64,000 nt of DNA from Polytrichum commune (lineage: Eukaryota > Streptophyta > Polytrichopsida > Polytrichales > Polytrichaceae): positions 10,542,001 through 10,606,000 of the forward strand of contig OX485804.1 in assembly GCA_950295325.1 (NCBI GenBank), read 5' to 3'. Of the stretch, positions 1 to 12,336 are shown piece after piece. How positions within the stretch are numbered: the first letter of the stretch is position 1; the number at the start of each line of letters is the position of its first letter. Below the pieces are notes generated by a model that was not told the origin of the DNA, ran no database searches, and worked only from the letters and a program-made list of their open reading frames with translations. Position numbers and translations under genes: made by a program.

Positions 1-505
1 TTGGTCATAACATTATTCAGCGATCTGGGCTTCTGAAATTTAACAGTCGGATGGTGTGAGCTCAGTTAAAATCTAAGTCTTCCTACATAGTTTCTGAAGC
101 ATCCAACTATTATATTCCGAGGAGACCCACTAAACGAACACCAAGTGTTGAGTAATGTTATGATCATGTTGCCAATTTCTTTTGAGCATATCAAAGTTTG
201 AGGTGGGTGGTTCTCAAACTGATTTCATGAGAAAACCTTAAGTGCACCCAAGTGATCTTAACATATTCATGTGGGTGTGGAAAGGTAATGGCACAAAGAA
301 TGGGCCAGGAGCTATTAGTTTTAAGTGATGGATGTGCTATCTGAGTCAGTTGATGCACCTTTCGCATACATTATTTTTAGTATTTTTCAATACACTTGAA
401 CTTCCACGATGACTCATCAGAGGAACGGAGGCAGTAGCTTAGTCTCCAAGGCCCCTCTAATTATCGACGCAATGTCCGCTTCGGAATATAGAATGTTCAG
501 ACTAA

Positions 506-605
506 CTTGAAGATGAAGCAACACTAAAATTCACCTCAGTGGCAAAATCAAAATCAATATCCTCTCTCTTGAAGATGAAGCAACACTAAAATTCACCTCG
601 GTGGC

Positions 606-672
<67 letters not shown>
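506..672. repeat. Duplicated 44-mer followed by a (CT)31 microsatellite
   Basis: A 44-base segment starting CTTGAAGATGAAGCAACAC occurs at 506-549 and again at 568-611, with one substitution. The second copy runs directly into an uninterrupted CT run at about 611-672. The spacing of 62 bases suggests a short local duplication by slippage. Confidence 0.9.
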
Positions 673-675
<3 letters not shown>

Positions 676-881
676 GAGTCAGAATTGAAGACAAAGACAA
701 CAAACCAGAGACAAAGTAGGATTGAAAAGCACGTCTCACACCAGCAACTCTAATCCTCAGTTTTGTTCATCAATATCCCAGCCCAGGCAAGCCAATGTAT
801 TGGGGCTTTATATTTCAATGCTGAAGGAGATGCGGAATTAGAACCCTTTTTTTTTGGCCATCTTCTGATATCCTCCTATTT

Positions 882-1181
882 ATGATCTGTTTCAAGAACC
901 ACCCAATCAAACAAACCTTATCTAAAGTTGCAAGTACAAACAATGTGTTGAATTTCATCTCCGACAAATTTGATGAACTTTTTCCTAGATACTCAAGGTT
1001 AGTACAACTTGTCGAGGACCATTGCCAAATGCAAGAATTCCTACATTCTCGTTCCCTGAATTCAAAGCCATTCCTTCCACATGTAGAGAGGGAATTATCA
1101 CATACAAGCGCACGTACCTCTCGTTCACCCAGCTTCAGAACTCGACCTCCTATAGGTTTGTGGCCAATTTATCTCAAATGA
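882..1181 (+). other. Isolated 99-codon reading frame, unrecognised
   Basis: An ATG-to-stop frame of 99 codons, unusually long for its surroundings. The predicted protein is soluble and mixed in composition: a region resembling an amphipathic helix (FDELFPRYSRLVQLVEDH, about residues 30-47), then a Ser/Arg-rich tail. I do not recognise a family. It could be an exon of an unannotated gene, a fragment of a dead gene, or chance. The rest of 673-1750 shows nothing I can name. Confidence 0.15.
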
Positions 1182-1739
1182 CTTGAACCAGACTAATTCG
1201 GGGTCTTATTAATTCCGGCACTAGTTGCGTGCTGTTTCAGGGCTCTTATGTTGGATGATTGAGTGGTATGCTCAAATGCAATGCTTCCCTCTCTCCTTTT
1301 GACACCACCTACAACCATTACAATTGGTGAACATTTGTCTTTGCAAAATGGTAGACCTCATTATTAATAAATGAGGTATGTGGTCACTTTTTACATGTCA
1401 GGACCTATGCACCTTGTCAAACATATGTAAGCAGTGATTTTATTTTCTATTTTGCTTCAACACATCAAATTAAACCCAAAACAATAAGGAGGCTTTTCCC
1501 ATTAGAATTAAAAACTTGAAAAAATGGATCCAAAAACCAACAAAACAGCATGGTTTGATGGATTAGTGTCAACCCCGCACCAATTGCCACATAGACAACC
1601 TACATTGTCACCAACGTGTCAGCCATAACAGCTCCTCCCTTGTGACCTAACTCTAATTTTTAGGAGTATTGCATCCTATCACCAACTTTAAATTTGGATA
1701 CAGCATACAAAAAGCCAAATAGCATTCAACAACAAATTT

Positions 1740-3420
1740 GCTTCATTACAGGGACTCAAAGATATAAAGGACCTTGAGCAGTCTCCTTTCTTGGGAACAC
1801 TACGGAAGTAGAAGGGCTACGAGATTTGTAGTTTCCTTCTTCATTTCACGCCCTTTGTATCTTAGTGACCGTAAGTTAAGGAATTGAAATTTTTAGGTTA
1901 ATCCATAATGTATATAGCGCATCTCACAAGATCTTCTACAAGTAGATGGTCTCTGCTGACCAATGTGTTGTGTACAGGTTATCTTTTTGACAGACCTATA
2001 AATCGATGGGCACTTGACAGAAATGTAATATGACCTTGTTTCTTTCATCTTACATTCCTAGAATCAATGGCGATCGAGTTTGAGCTTACTGAAAGCAATG
2101 TTACCTCACCTCATGTGTGCAGTTCTATGTCTGGCGGCAAATGGACTTCCACTGCATAGGTACATCTCGCGGATGAAACCTAAGCAGGAGCAAGTTTGCT
2201 CCATTATAGGGACTCACGATAAGAAGGACCTTGAGCAGTCTCCTTTCTTGGAAACACTACGGAAGTAGAAGGACTACGAGATATGTAGTTTCTTTCTTCC
2301 TTTCACGCCCTATGTATCTTATTGACCGTAAGTTAAGCAATTGAAGTTTTTAGGTTTATCCTTGATGTATATAGCGCATCTCACAAGATCTTCTACGAGT
2401 AGATGGTCTCTGCTGATCAATGTGTTGTGTACAGGTTATCTTTTTGACAGACCTATAAATCGATGGGCACTTGACAGAAATGTAATATGACATTGTTTCT
2501 TTCGTCTTTCATTTCTAGAATCAATGGCGATCGAGTTTAAGCTTATTGAAAGCAATGTCACCTCACCTCATGTGTGCAGTTCTATGTCTGGCGGCAAATG
2601 GACTTCCACTGGATAGGTACGTACATCTCGCGGATGAAACCTAAGCAGGAGCAAATTTGCTCCATTATAGGGACTCACGATAAGCAGGACCTTGAGCAGT
2701 CTCCTTTCTTGGAAACACTACGGAAGAAGAAGGGCTATGAGGTATGTAGTTTCTTTCTTCAAGTCACGCCCTATGCATCTTATTGACCATGAGGAAGAAA
2801 TTGAAGTCTCTAGGGTTATCCTTGATGTACATAGTGCATCTCACAGGATCTTTCTACAAGTAGATGGTCTCTGCTGATCAATCTGTTGTGCACAGGTTAT
2901 CTTTTTGAGAGACCCATAAATCAATGAGCACTTGACAGAAATGCATTATGACATTGTTTCTTTCATCTTTCATTCTAGAATCAATGGCGATCGAGCTTGA
3001 GCTTACTGAAAGCAATGTTACCTAACTTGATGTGTACAATTCCATGCCTGTTGACGAACGCATGTCATTGAATCAGTACATCTCACGGATGAAACCTAAG
3101 CCCGACCTAAGCAGAAGCAAATCACAGGGACTCAAAGATAAGAAGCACCTTGAGCGGTCTCCTTTCTTTTTCGGAAAAATCCCTACTGAGAAGGGGCTAT
3201 GCGATATGTACAACCCTCTTTCTTCGTATCAGGACCTACTTATCAACCTTGTTGAACATAAATAAATTTCACTGATTATGGAGACATCCTTAATGTCTTC
3301 AGTGCAACCTACAGGATCTTCTACAACTTGGCAATCTGGGCTGCTGATCAATGTGCTGACCACAGGTTTTACCTTTCTGACAAAGCCAATCGATGAACCT
3401 TTGACAGAATGCAAGGCGAA
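1740..3420 (+). repeat. Tandem array of about 3.6 units of 459 bp with decaying reading frames
   Basis: The anchor GGGACTCA occurs at 1751, 2209, 2670 and 3127, giving periods of 458, 461 and 457 bases. Each unit holds in order the anchor, CTTGAGCAGTCTCC, a segment with TGGTCTCTGCTGA, then TTTTTGACAGACC and ATCAATGGCGATCGAG. Units 2-4 share a translated core, ISRMKPK, followed by a Leu/Glu/Arg-rich stretch; stops and frameshifts differ between units. Unit 4 (frame 3032-3265) is most diverged but has the longest downstream continuation. No family is recognised. This may be a tandemly duplicated exon or a decayed multi-copy gene. Confidence 0.8.
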
Positions 3421-3679
3421 GGAGATCCAGAAGCCTTGGAGGATGATCTTAAATTAGAAGCAAGGACAAAACCCCAATCCACTCCACACAATTCTTAAGC
3501 CCCAAACAATCCTCGTCGGGAAAAAAATTTAATTCTCCCCGGAATCATCCTGCTCTGCTCCTCCTCTCCACCATCGTAGATTGCACAGATTGCATCATAG
3601 ATCCATCCTATTATAAGTTAGTGCATTGCGCCAATGCGCCTCTCTTGGGCCTCGCGTAACATATGTGCAGTGCTCCCTC

Positions 3680-4033
3680 TCCCTCTCCCAACACCATGTT
3701 ATGCATGCTCTCTTCTCATTGGCCACAGCTAGAAAGTATCTACATGGCATCCGACCTGGCATGTCGGCCTGAAATCGGTAAAAAGTGTTCCACGATGCCT
3801 CTCCCAACACCAATGTTATGCATGCTCTCTCCTCATTGGCCACAGCTAAAAAGGATCTACATGGCATCCGACCTGGCATGTCCGTTGAAATCGGGTAAAG
3901 CTGGTTCCACGATGCCTCGCCCACCACCATGTTACGCGTGCTCTCTTCTCATTGGCCACGGCCACAAAAGGATCTACATGGCATCCGACCTGGCATGTCG
4001 GATGAAAATCGGTAAAAAGTGTTCCACGATGCC
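3680..4033. repeat. Minisatellite, three units of about 117 bp
   Basis: ATGTTATGC (or ATGTTACGC) recurs at about 3696, 3813 and 3929, each followed by a CTCATTGGCCACAGC-like segment, ATCTACATGGCATCCGACC and a GAAATCGGTAAA-like segment. Units differ by scattered substitutions and small indels. Open frames appear on both strands (3663-4067 plus, 3595-3930 minus) only because the repeat lacks stops; I do not regard them as genes. Confidence 0.85.
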
Positions 4034-7000
4034 ACAGGCGGGAGGGGCCAGCACATGTTGTGTGTAGTGTAGTCTTCCAGGGCCATCTTCCTCGGTGTTT
4101 CCAAAGAACATTCTATTGGCTGGGACTCCAGACAATACACGTGGCATCCTATGTGGCTGTGTTGGGAGCATGAATTCAGGCTTCAACCAGGGTGAGGGAT
4201 TCATGCACAGATTTTATATGTGACCAGTTCTGGTGGAGAACGTGACCAAATTGCTGGGGATCAAACCACACTATTTTAGTCCTATTTAATGTGGGCCACA
4301 CTAATTTTGTAGAGCCCGCGTTGACTCTCGTGATGAGAATCGGCGTGGTCACACTAAATTAATTATCATCCCACGCTGAATCCCTAGTAGAAAATTAGTG
4401 TGGGTCACGTTATTTGTCTTCCTAGGGGACTTACGTGGTTGATTATTTGATTTTATGTTAATTTTTGTCTTGTACAACTAATATTCAGTGTGTTTGGTGG
4501 AAGTCTTCATGAAGACTCAAGGGAAGGCCCGGGGGTCTTGGACCCACGTTAATTTTACCGTGACTACAAAATCAGTGCGGCCTGTGTTGATTGTTTCTGC
4601 ACCAAATTATCACCTGTGCTTATAGGATTGTTTAGTGTACTCACACTAATGTGCAATTAGGTTGCCTCCTTGAATCGGTTGCATGTTTGCCCGCCTTGGG
4701 TCAAAATCAAATCACAACAACTTATCATTTTGTTTATCAAATTATATGGCAACCACAATACATTATAAATTTCATGTGTTTTTGTTATTGATAGTGTGGA
4801 ATGTCGATAAAGTAGAGTGGGCAACCTAATCGTACACATCGGTATCGTTATTTCTTTACCAAAATCTCATCCTTCAAATGGACAGTCTCGGTTTGCTACT
4901 ACTCAAAGCATGAATTCACTACATACAGGTCGTTAAAGGTAAGAATGTCCTTGACGTCAATGGTAATATGAATGTTTTAGGTCATCATCAAGTTTTGGAT
5001 ACAAAATCATCATGTTGACTCAATAAAACATTTCAATAACGATTTAAGATCCTCGTTTTGGTCAATTCCATATATTTTGGGGACTTTGGGAGATTTCAAT
5101 TCCTTATATGAAAAATAATAATACCAAGTACATCATAATTTAGATAATTTTCATCATTTAGGAATTTTTGCATTCCACTACTCCCTAATAGAGGTTTAGG
5201 GTAATTATTCGTAGATTCGAGCTCGGAACAAATCATTAATTTTTTTTGTTGTTGTTTTTTTAATTGTTATAGATTTAGTAGGTAGTGTTACATAATACAC
5301 CACCTACTGAAATTGGTGAGAAGTTTGTTGAAATGAACCTGGGGCAATTAGACTGTAACATAGGCTTTCTTCCACCTTGCCCACCTTGGTTTCAGCGTAC
5401 GGCCATGCTCTGGCATGCCATGATGACCTCGCATTGGGTTTCAAACCCCCCAGTTTCGACACGAAGTCGATTTACCAGCAATTCATTTGCTCATGAAAAA
5501 CGGGATGCCTTAACTTGGTATTTACACTAGGATGGGCGAGCTACGAAAGAGATTTTGAGAGAGTTATTGACCAATCGTGATTTGCGAAACTCATTCACAT
5601 CGAGACTCGTGTGTCACATTTGAGTAAGGATCATTGACACGCTCATTGCCAATGTCTTCTTCATCTTTTTTCTCAGTGGTGATAAGTTACAAGGCTTGCT
5701 TAATGTTTTGTGTGGTACTACAATGTTTATCGTATTGAATATCACGTACACTATTTGCAAAGAGACACAACAAATCATCTTCAATCTTTAAAATGGTATG
5801 TCCAATTGTTACCCACATGACACTATTTGTTTACTTAAGTCACTTTTTGAAAAACAAAGTGCTTCTTTTTTAACATTTTGTATTGATTGCAAAATGAGGA
5901 GTGAGACAAGGAGTGAGGTGGCAACTTAAGGTTGATCCACCACATGTAAGAGATTCTTTAATAGATGTGTTTTAGCGTACTTTTATAAAAAAAGGTTATC
6001 AACGTATCTATTATATTAGTGTAATCGTGACTGACATTTGTAGTGATTCCTCTTATAAGACTAAGTCCGATCTTATTTCTAGACTCATTTTTAGGAATGT
6101 TTACATTCATATATGTTGTGACACTAATTGAAAACATGTTGGCACTTAGTATAACCTATACATAGGTTGCATTCGAGGTCAAGTCATTCTATTGGGTTGT
6201 ACCTTAAACGGTGTACATGCCAACAAACACCATAAATAATATAGTCCCATGAACTGGGTGATTATATACACTCTAAACTCCATATTATCACACATGTGGC
6301 AACCAAAGTGCACGTGATGTTACGAAGTTTTGTAGTTTTAACATGGATGCGTGATACTATAGAATTAGTGTAGCATGTGACACTATGGAATTAGTGTAGC
6401 ATGTGACACTATGGAACAACACAAAGTGCAACATATTTAATGGTGTGGTGTGGTCCACTCCACTTGACCTTCCCGGGCGATGTGACAAATGCATGCACCA
6501 ACATTCAACAAGTGGCAGAAGACGAAGAAGAAGAAGAAGACACTCCACATATTGACACATGGCACAATACAAAGTTGGGGGTTGACTTCTTGGGCGGTTT
6601 GCATTAATGAAAGAAATTGTGATTTAAAGGAGAGACATGTGACAACAAGGAGGGAGATTTGAACTACAAACATCCTTTCCCTAGGGTTTTGGGATATTAG
6701 AGAGTGTGTGACATTATGGAGGTTCATATAACGGAGTTTAGGGTGTATCTACACGGTGTTTGTAAATTCTTAGGTGGCACAATTGTCTAGTCACGAGCGT
6801 GGGGAGGTGCGTTTGAGGTAGGTGGGGCATTCAATGCAAATGCCTTATGGTTTGTTCCATGTTGATTTCCTTTCCTTGTGAATTTGACATGTCTAGGTAC
6901 TAACTTATATATGGACCTATGTAGGGTTCACACACCGCCATCCTCCCTATGCTATCCCGTTTTTTCATGTGGAACATGCGCGTAGAAATGGAGTGCAAAT

Positions 7001-7868
7001 TCAACTATCATGCCCACTTTACATGGGATCTTGAGTCAAGAAGATGATGATGATGATCTCAAGCACTTGGTCTCTAAATCTCCTATCTATTTATCGGACA
7101 TCGGAAGCTTGACTCACAATTCACGAGATCTCAATCTAGTACGACTAGGGATATAAGGAACCCCTTAATACCCTAAACGTCTTGAAATGGAACTCTCGCT
7201 TTGAGCTGATCAGATCTTGCTTATAGATATTTAGTTTTTAGCCTCTCTATTTTTTCGCTCCGAATATAACGTGACCGAGGGCTTGTTTACATAAAAATCG
7301 CTAGGCCGTGGCTCTTTAGAACCCTTGACTTTCATTGATGTAGAGTGTCTCGGGTCCCCGTTTTAGGTTTACATGAAGGTAGATTTTGGACTACAACCCA
7401 TAACATTTTCAATGGACGAAAAGTTTATATGGATCCTCACATGATAATGTTGGCCAGGGTCGTAGGAAATGGTTTGGGACAGATGTTGAAGGTAGGCTTG
7501 ACGGAATTTGTGGTGGAAATTTGGGTTTAGGCTAAGGACTTGTGCCCTTCAGAAGACGTTGGCCTATATTCCATGGACTTTTCTATGGTCATGCAAGAAA
7601 ATGGGGCACCATGGTCGTTTAAGAACCATGACCTCATGCCTTTGGTGTAGCATGCCCTCAGTTGTCTTGGCATGCTCTGTGGGCCTAGAATGATGGTTGA
7701 TTAACTATGATGTCATATTCATGTTATAATTCTCAAGATGTTGATTTGATCATTTTGAATATAGACACATGCCAACGGAATTGAAATGGATAGAAAACTA
7801 ACTAGCCTCGGTGAGCAATCGTATGAAATAAGTTAATGAGATTTTCTATCACCTCCAAAAGCTTGATC
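4034..7868. other. Intergenic, no gene recognised; short 26-bp repeat at 6353-6416
   Basis: No reading frame here has a recognisable domain. At 6353, 6379 and 6405 a 26-base unit (GACACTATGGAATTAGTGTA...) repeats two and a half times. A (GAA)-type run lies near 6524-6540. The frame at 5285-5530 (81 codons) is unrecognised. Confidence 0.6.
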
Positions 7869-7871
7869 TTA

Positions 7872-8359
7872 GGACTGCTTTACACCTAGAGGCCGGGCCA
7901 ATTCCCCTTGAGGCCGATTGCATAAAATTTCAGCCCCTTTTGGGTTGGAGGCCGGCCTCAACTACACATTTCCCATATGTAAAGGCCTTAGGGCCAAGAA
8001 GCTAGGCCAATTCAATAAATCTAGCATAATCCAACGGATCTAACATAATCTAGCATAGAGACATTTATATTACCACATAATCCAATGGATATGGATCACT
8101 AAAAAAAATCACGTTTTAATAAAGAAAGTTCTTTTTTTTGAAATTGACATTGGCCTTCCATTTTGGGTGCACCCAATTCAATGAGCTCGGGGCATGTCAT
8201 ACCATGCATTTTTTTATTAAAAAATTCATACCACCAAATCGGCCTGGCCTCTAGATGTAAAAGGGTTGGGGCCAATTTCAACCTTTTGGCCAACCACAAG
8301 TGAGGATTTCAAGCCTCTTACACAATGAACTAGCCCGGCCTCTAGGTGTAAAGCGGCCC
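7872..8359. mobile_element. Tourist/Harbinger-like MITE with TTA duplication
   Basis: The left end reads GGACTGCTTTACACCTAGAG and the inverted right end reads GGGCCGCTTTACACCTAGAG. The inverted repeat continues through GCCGGGC for about 27-30 bases. The element is flanked by TTA at 7869-7871 and 8360-8362. A TTA duplication and ends beginning GGGCC are typical of PIF/Harbinger and its Tourist MITEs. The 488-bp interior has no transposase-like frame, so it would depend on an element elsewhere. Confidence 0.75.
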
Positions 8360-8362
8360 TTA

Positions 8363-10531
8363 AGATTTCAGGTTACATTATTCCTTATGTCTCAATGACA
8401 TTTTCACATCTCAAGAAATATTTACATAGTTTTATCATCTCAAGATCGTGTTTGTGCTTACAACTTTCCATCACCCTACTTGTATTTACCCCCCATCACA
8501 TGAAGTTTTCCATTAAAACAATCTAAATTTGTGATGAGTTAGCCTGTAAAGGACGAGAAGCTATTACACATTCTAAGATGTGATATAAGCATGCTTCTAA
8601 GAGTTTTCCATAGCCATGTCACTACCCAAAAAAGAAAAGTTAATAAGAAGAAGTGCCAAAAAATATCATTCACACAATTAAGATTTTAGTAACGAATATG
8701 TTTTTCCACATTGATATTGAGAATATGTATTCCATAAATTCATTATAGACATAGGATCTCATTCATTTTATGGAAATCCTCATTTCATTGGGTATAATCT
8801 TACACATTAAATAGTTATGAGAAGTTTATGTCCTTCAAATGGCAAAGTTGTTGAAATATCTTATGGAACGTGAACACATCAAAAAGCATATAGAATAAAC
8901 ATCAATGGATTCTTGTAATCAAGCTTTTTGAAAATCACAAACAACAACAACAACAACAACAACTTGGTTTGGAGCAAGATTGAGGCATTCAAGGGTTCAC
9001 TAAGATAGTACCTAGGAAGGTGGCAAGTGGCAAGGCATCAAAAACCTTTATACAAGGGTCAAAAGAGAGGTCTAAAGCGGTAGAGCCAAAACTACTTTCG
9101 AGTCCATGGGTCCTACTACTTTGGTGTTTGGACCCCACAAAGAAGACCTCTAGCTTTCGGCAATCCTAAGCAAAGTCTATGAGGTACTAGGCTTAGGATC
9201 CCACGAGATGGATAATACCTTGTCATAAACGCGCCACATAAAGATCCCAAGGCAAGCACTCCCAATTTCCCAAAGCACGCACCATATATGGCATCATGCC
9301 CCCATCCGAACACACTAGAATCGGTTCCTTTGGTTAGCTTAAGTAGTTGAGGCCTTCCCGGCCCTCGACATTGAAGACCCTTGGCCCATACTTTACATTT
9401 GTTGAATTCTCACACATACAATATCAATAAAGAGGTCATAATTGTATTCTACATACTTCCTATAAGTTAATACATATCATGTCCCCGTCTGAGCACACTC
9501 GAATCGGTTCCTTTGGGGGTGGGGTCAAGTATTAGTTCTTCTCTCAAGGGTGGGAAAAAAATCCAACTTTTTTCGGCCCGTCCATTGGATTTTTCATGCA
9601 AGAAAAACTCGATTTATGCAAATAAAACCATGGTTTTATTCCAACCGGCAGTTATTCAACATTGGGCCCTCCCTCTGCCCCTATAATCTCAACTCATCTC
9701 CAATAAAACCGAACAAACCCGGATTTTGCTGGATCTCAAATGATCGGGTTTTCCTTTCCTTTCCAGAAACTATGAAAAAAACCCAACTGTAAAAAAAAAC
9801 CGTGTGGTACCAACCTTGATTCTTCTTAGCAACTTAATTAACTTCGCTTAAGTAGTCGAGACCTTCCCGGCCCTCGACATGGAAGACCCTCGGCCCATAC
9901 TTTACACATATGGAATTCTCACACATTTATACAAGACCAATAACGAGGTCGGTCACAATGGGACTCGAAATTCCTCCTAGAAGGTAATACACAATAGTCG
10001 GAAAGGAAATTGGTAGTAGGTGGGAGGAGCTCAAAAGGGGAGTCCCGATAAGCATGGGCACTTGTGGCTTGCCCAATAAGGAAGAGTCAACCCCACCCTT
10101 CCCTTCCTTCAAGCCTTCACACTTTCAACAAGTTCGTTGGTGGCCAACTTTTAAGTGAGGGCCCACGGTCCTCCCCAAAACTCCATTGAAAGGCGAGGCG
10201 ATGTATATATATAAGAAAACAATGAAGGCCGATTTCTTGCACTCGAAGGTATGTATACTTATTAACTTACTTGCTTACTCCTCCCCAAGACTTCCACCAC
10301 GTACGCGGGCGGACACAAAGACAGCCTGTTCACGTGCTTTTTGTATTCCTTATATTGGGGAGCACGGAGTGGGGGGCTTCGGGACTCGAAATTAGACCAA
10401 CTAACGATACTAAAACCCCCCGCTAAATTAGCACGTTGAATAAGGGTGGGGTTTAGGGTTTAGGCTAACAAACTTGGGGTCCAAAACACTTAAACCCTCT
10501 TAAATGGATTTCCGGCTCAAGATTGGACTTG
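8363..10531. other. Intergenic, no gene recognised
   Basis: Apart from the direct repeat listed separately, this stretch has only short frames without recognisable domains. Composition drifts toward higher GC between 9.0 and 10.9 kb. Confidence 0.5.
9288..9935 (+). repeat. Direct repeat of about 135 bp, second copy split by about 330 bp
   Basis: Copy 1 (about 9291-9425) contains ATCGGTTCCTTTGG, then TTAAGTAGTTGAGGCCTTCC, GGCCCATACTTTACA and GAATTCTCACACAT. The same order appears as 9481-9518 plus 9846-9932, so the second copy is separated by about 330 bases of unrelated, homopolymer-rich DNA starting GGTGGGGTCAAG. I see no clean inverted ends on the intervening piece. An (ACA)n run lies nearby at 8943-8963. 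Confidence 0.6.
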
Positions 10532-10540
10532 GGGTTGAAG

Positions 10541-10810
10541 GGATCTGTCTAAATACCCCCATCGAGCGTGGCTCGGAGGCCAGGTTCGGGAGGGGGTGGC
10601 AAGGTGGGGTAAAACCTGCCCCCTATTTTTTTAATTGGGTGGGGCCTTACTTGATCTCATAGGGGGGCTTCCTAGAGTAATTTGGGGCCGCAAGACCCAA
10701 ATTTAGCCCAAAAAAAATCCCCAAGAGACCAAAACAGGGAGGGCCAGAAAAATGAACCCCACCGAACCTGGCCTCCGAGCCACGCTCGATGGGGGTACTT
10801 AGACCCACCC
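10541..10810. mobile_element. Mutator-like foldback MITE with 9-bp target duplication
   Basis: Flanked by the perfect 9-bp direct repeat GGGTTGAAG at 10532-10540 and 10811-10819. The arms are near-perfect inverted repeats of about 50 bases: the left arm contains TACCCCCATCGAGCGTGGCT at about 10554 and its complement lies at about 10775-10795. Within the arms only a few outer positions differ. A 9-bp duplication with long inverted ends is the mark of the Mutator/MULE superfamily. No transposase is encoded. The transcript would form a long hairpin. Confidence 0.85.
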
Positions 10811-10819
10811 GGGTTGAAG

Positions 10820-11917
10820 CGTGGCTCCAAAATTGGGTGGAGTGTTTCATTGAGTCGGGACCAATGGGGTTGGGAGGGACATTGGTGCCACGTAAGGAGC
10901 GGTTTAGTTTGTAATGCTTTGGGCTTGGGCCCTAGTGTGAGCCCATGGGTTCAAATTTTCACTCTCGACAAATGTAAGTGTTGGTTTTTGGGGTTTTTTT
11001 GGTCTTGGACCTCCGTGTCGAGGTCTAAGAAACTTTGGGCATTGGGTAGGTAGGAAACGAAAAAAAAGAAGGTATTCATAGGCAATAAACATCCACGTCT
11101 AGATGATGTTACTAAGCATGTAATTGAAGCTAAATACACCAAGTTGTTTATTTACATCCTTTAATGGATTTTGCTTTCAATCGAAGATTGGACCTGAGCT
11201 TGAAAATTGGTTCCAAATTAGGAGATCGTAGCATATTGACCAAAAGATGGGTGTCTCTCGAACCGAAACTCAAATGTCATCTTTGATGCTTACAGTGGCA
11301 AATGAAACTTTCCTCCACTCCCTCAAGTCTAAGTGACTCTATTATGAAATGCACTTCATAACACTAGTCTCCTTGAAACTAGAAACACACCATCTAACAT
11401 ATCTTGCATATCTATGTGTTTTAAACATAAAATCATCTCCGTGTAGAGCGGGGAAGAAACAATGACAGAGGTGTCAATCCAAAGCACTTTCTCGCCAATA
11501 GGTAACCCCTCAAGTCAATTGGGACGAATTCTACTTTGCTACAATATACTCAACATTATGTAAATACTCTTCCTAACTAGACACCTATATTTCAAGTGTA
11601 TAATATGAAAAACTTGTAGTTAACAAAAAACACCTAAAAACATGTGTCACGATGGACTATGTGCTCAAAATATAGACACCATTGTAAGTTTAACAAATAA
11701 CATGATTTGGGGAACCTATGTGATCACTCAATGACGATTTTCTTTTTTTATAAGAAAAAAAACTAGAATACCTAGAGAAAAAATGGTCTTCACTTTGACG
11801 TCATGTAACTTATACACCTCATCTCAATCTTGTTAAATACTTCAATGGACAACATCCACTAAATTGCAATTGGTAGCGAGACGAGTAAATTCCGATCCCT
11901 TCAAACGCTCAAGAATG
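10820..11917. other. Intergenic, no gene recognised
   Basis: No frame with a recognisable domain. The sequence becomes AT-rich from about 11.1 kb. Confidence 0.5.
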
Positions 11918-11919
11918 TA

Positions 11920-12336
11920 CAGTCTACCCTCTATAAATGTTAACCCTCGGGAGTGGATCAAAGTTAACATTTATAGAGGTGTTAACAATTAACAATTAAC
12001 AATTTACTTTTTTGAGCAATATACAAATCTTAACATTTATAAATATAAGCAATTGTGAAGAGTCCTTGTGAGAGAATACCATTCAAAAAATTGCAAACCC
12101 AATCAAAACTTTATTCAATATCAAGTTTACAAATCACGGGTGAAGTATGAATCCATATTATGGTTGTATTTCATTCGTTAACATTTATAGAGTCAAATTT
12201 ACAAAGAAGGGAGTACTATTTTGTTAACAGTTAACACGTTTAACATTTATAGTGTGCAATATGCGGGGAGTAGAAGAAAGTTAACATTTAGAGAGGGTTA
12301 ACACTTATAGGTGTAACATTTATAGAGGGTGGACTG
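11920..12336. mobile_element. Emigrant/pogo-like MITE with TA duplication
   Basis: The left end reads CAGTCTACCCTCTATAAATG and the inverted right end CAGTCCACCCTCTATAAATG. The inverted repeat is about 23 bases with one mismatch, flanked by TA at 11918-11919 and 12337-12338. These ends closely resemble those of the Arabidopsis Emigrant MITE, a pogo-type Tc1/mariner derivative, whose ends begin CAGT and carry an ACCTCTATAAAT-like stretch. The motif GTTAACATTTATAGAG recurs several times near both ends (about 11965, 12176, 12279, 12315) and may be repeated transposase-binding sites. No protein is encoded in the 417 bp. Confidence 0.85.

Noticed and set aside
1740-3420. CRISPR-like or regularly spaced repeat array
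   Set aside because: The units are long contiguous tandem repeats of about 459 bp in plant DNA, with no spacers.
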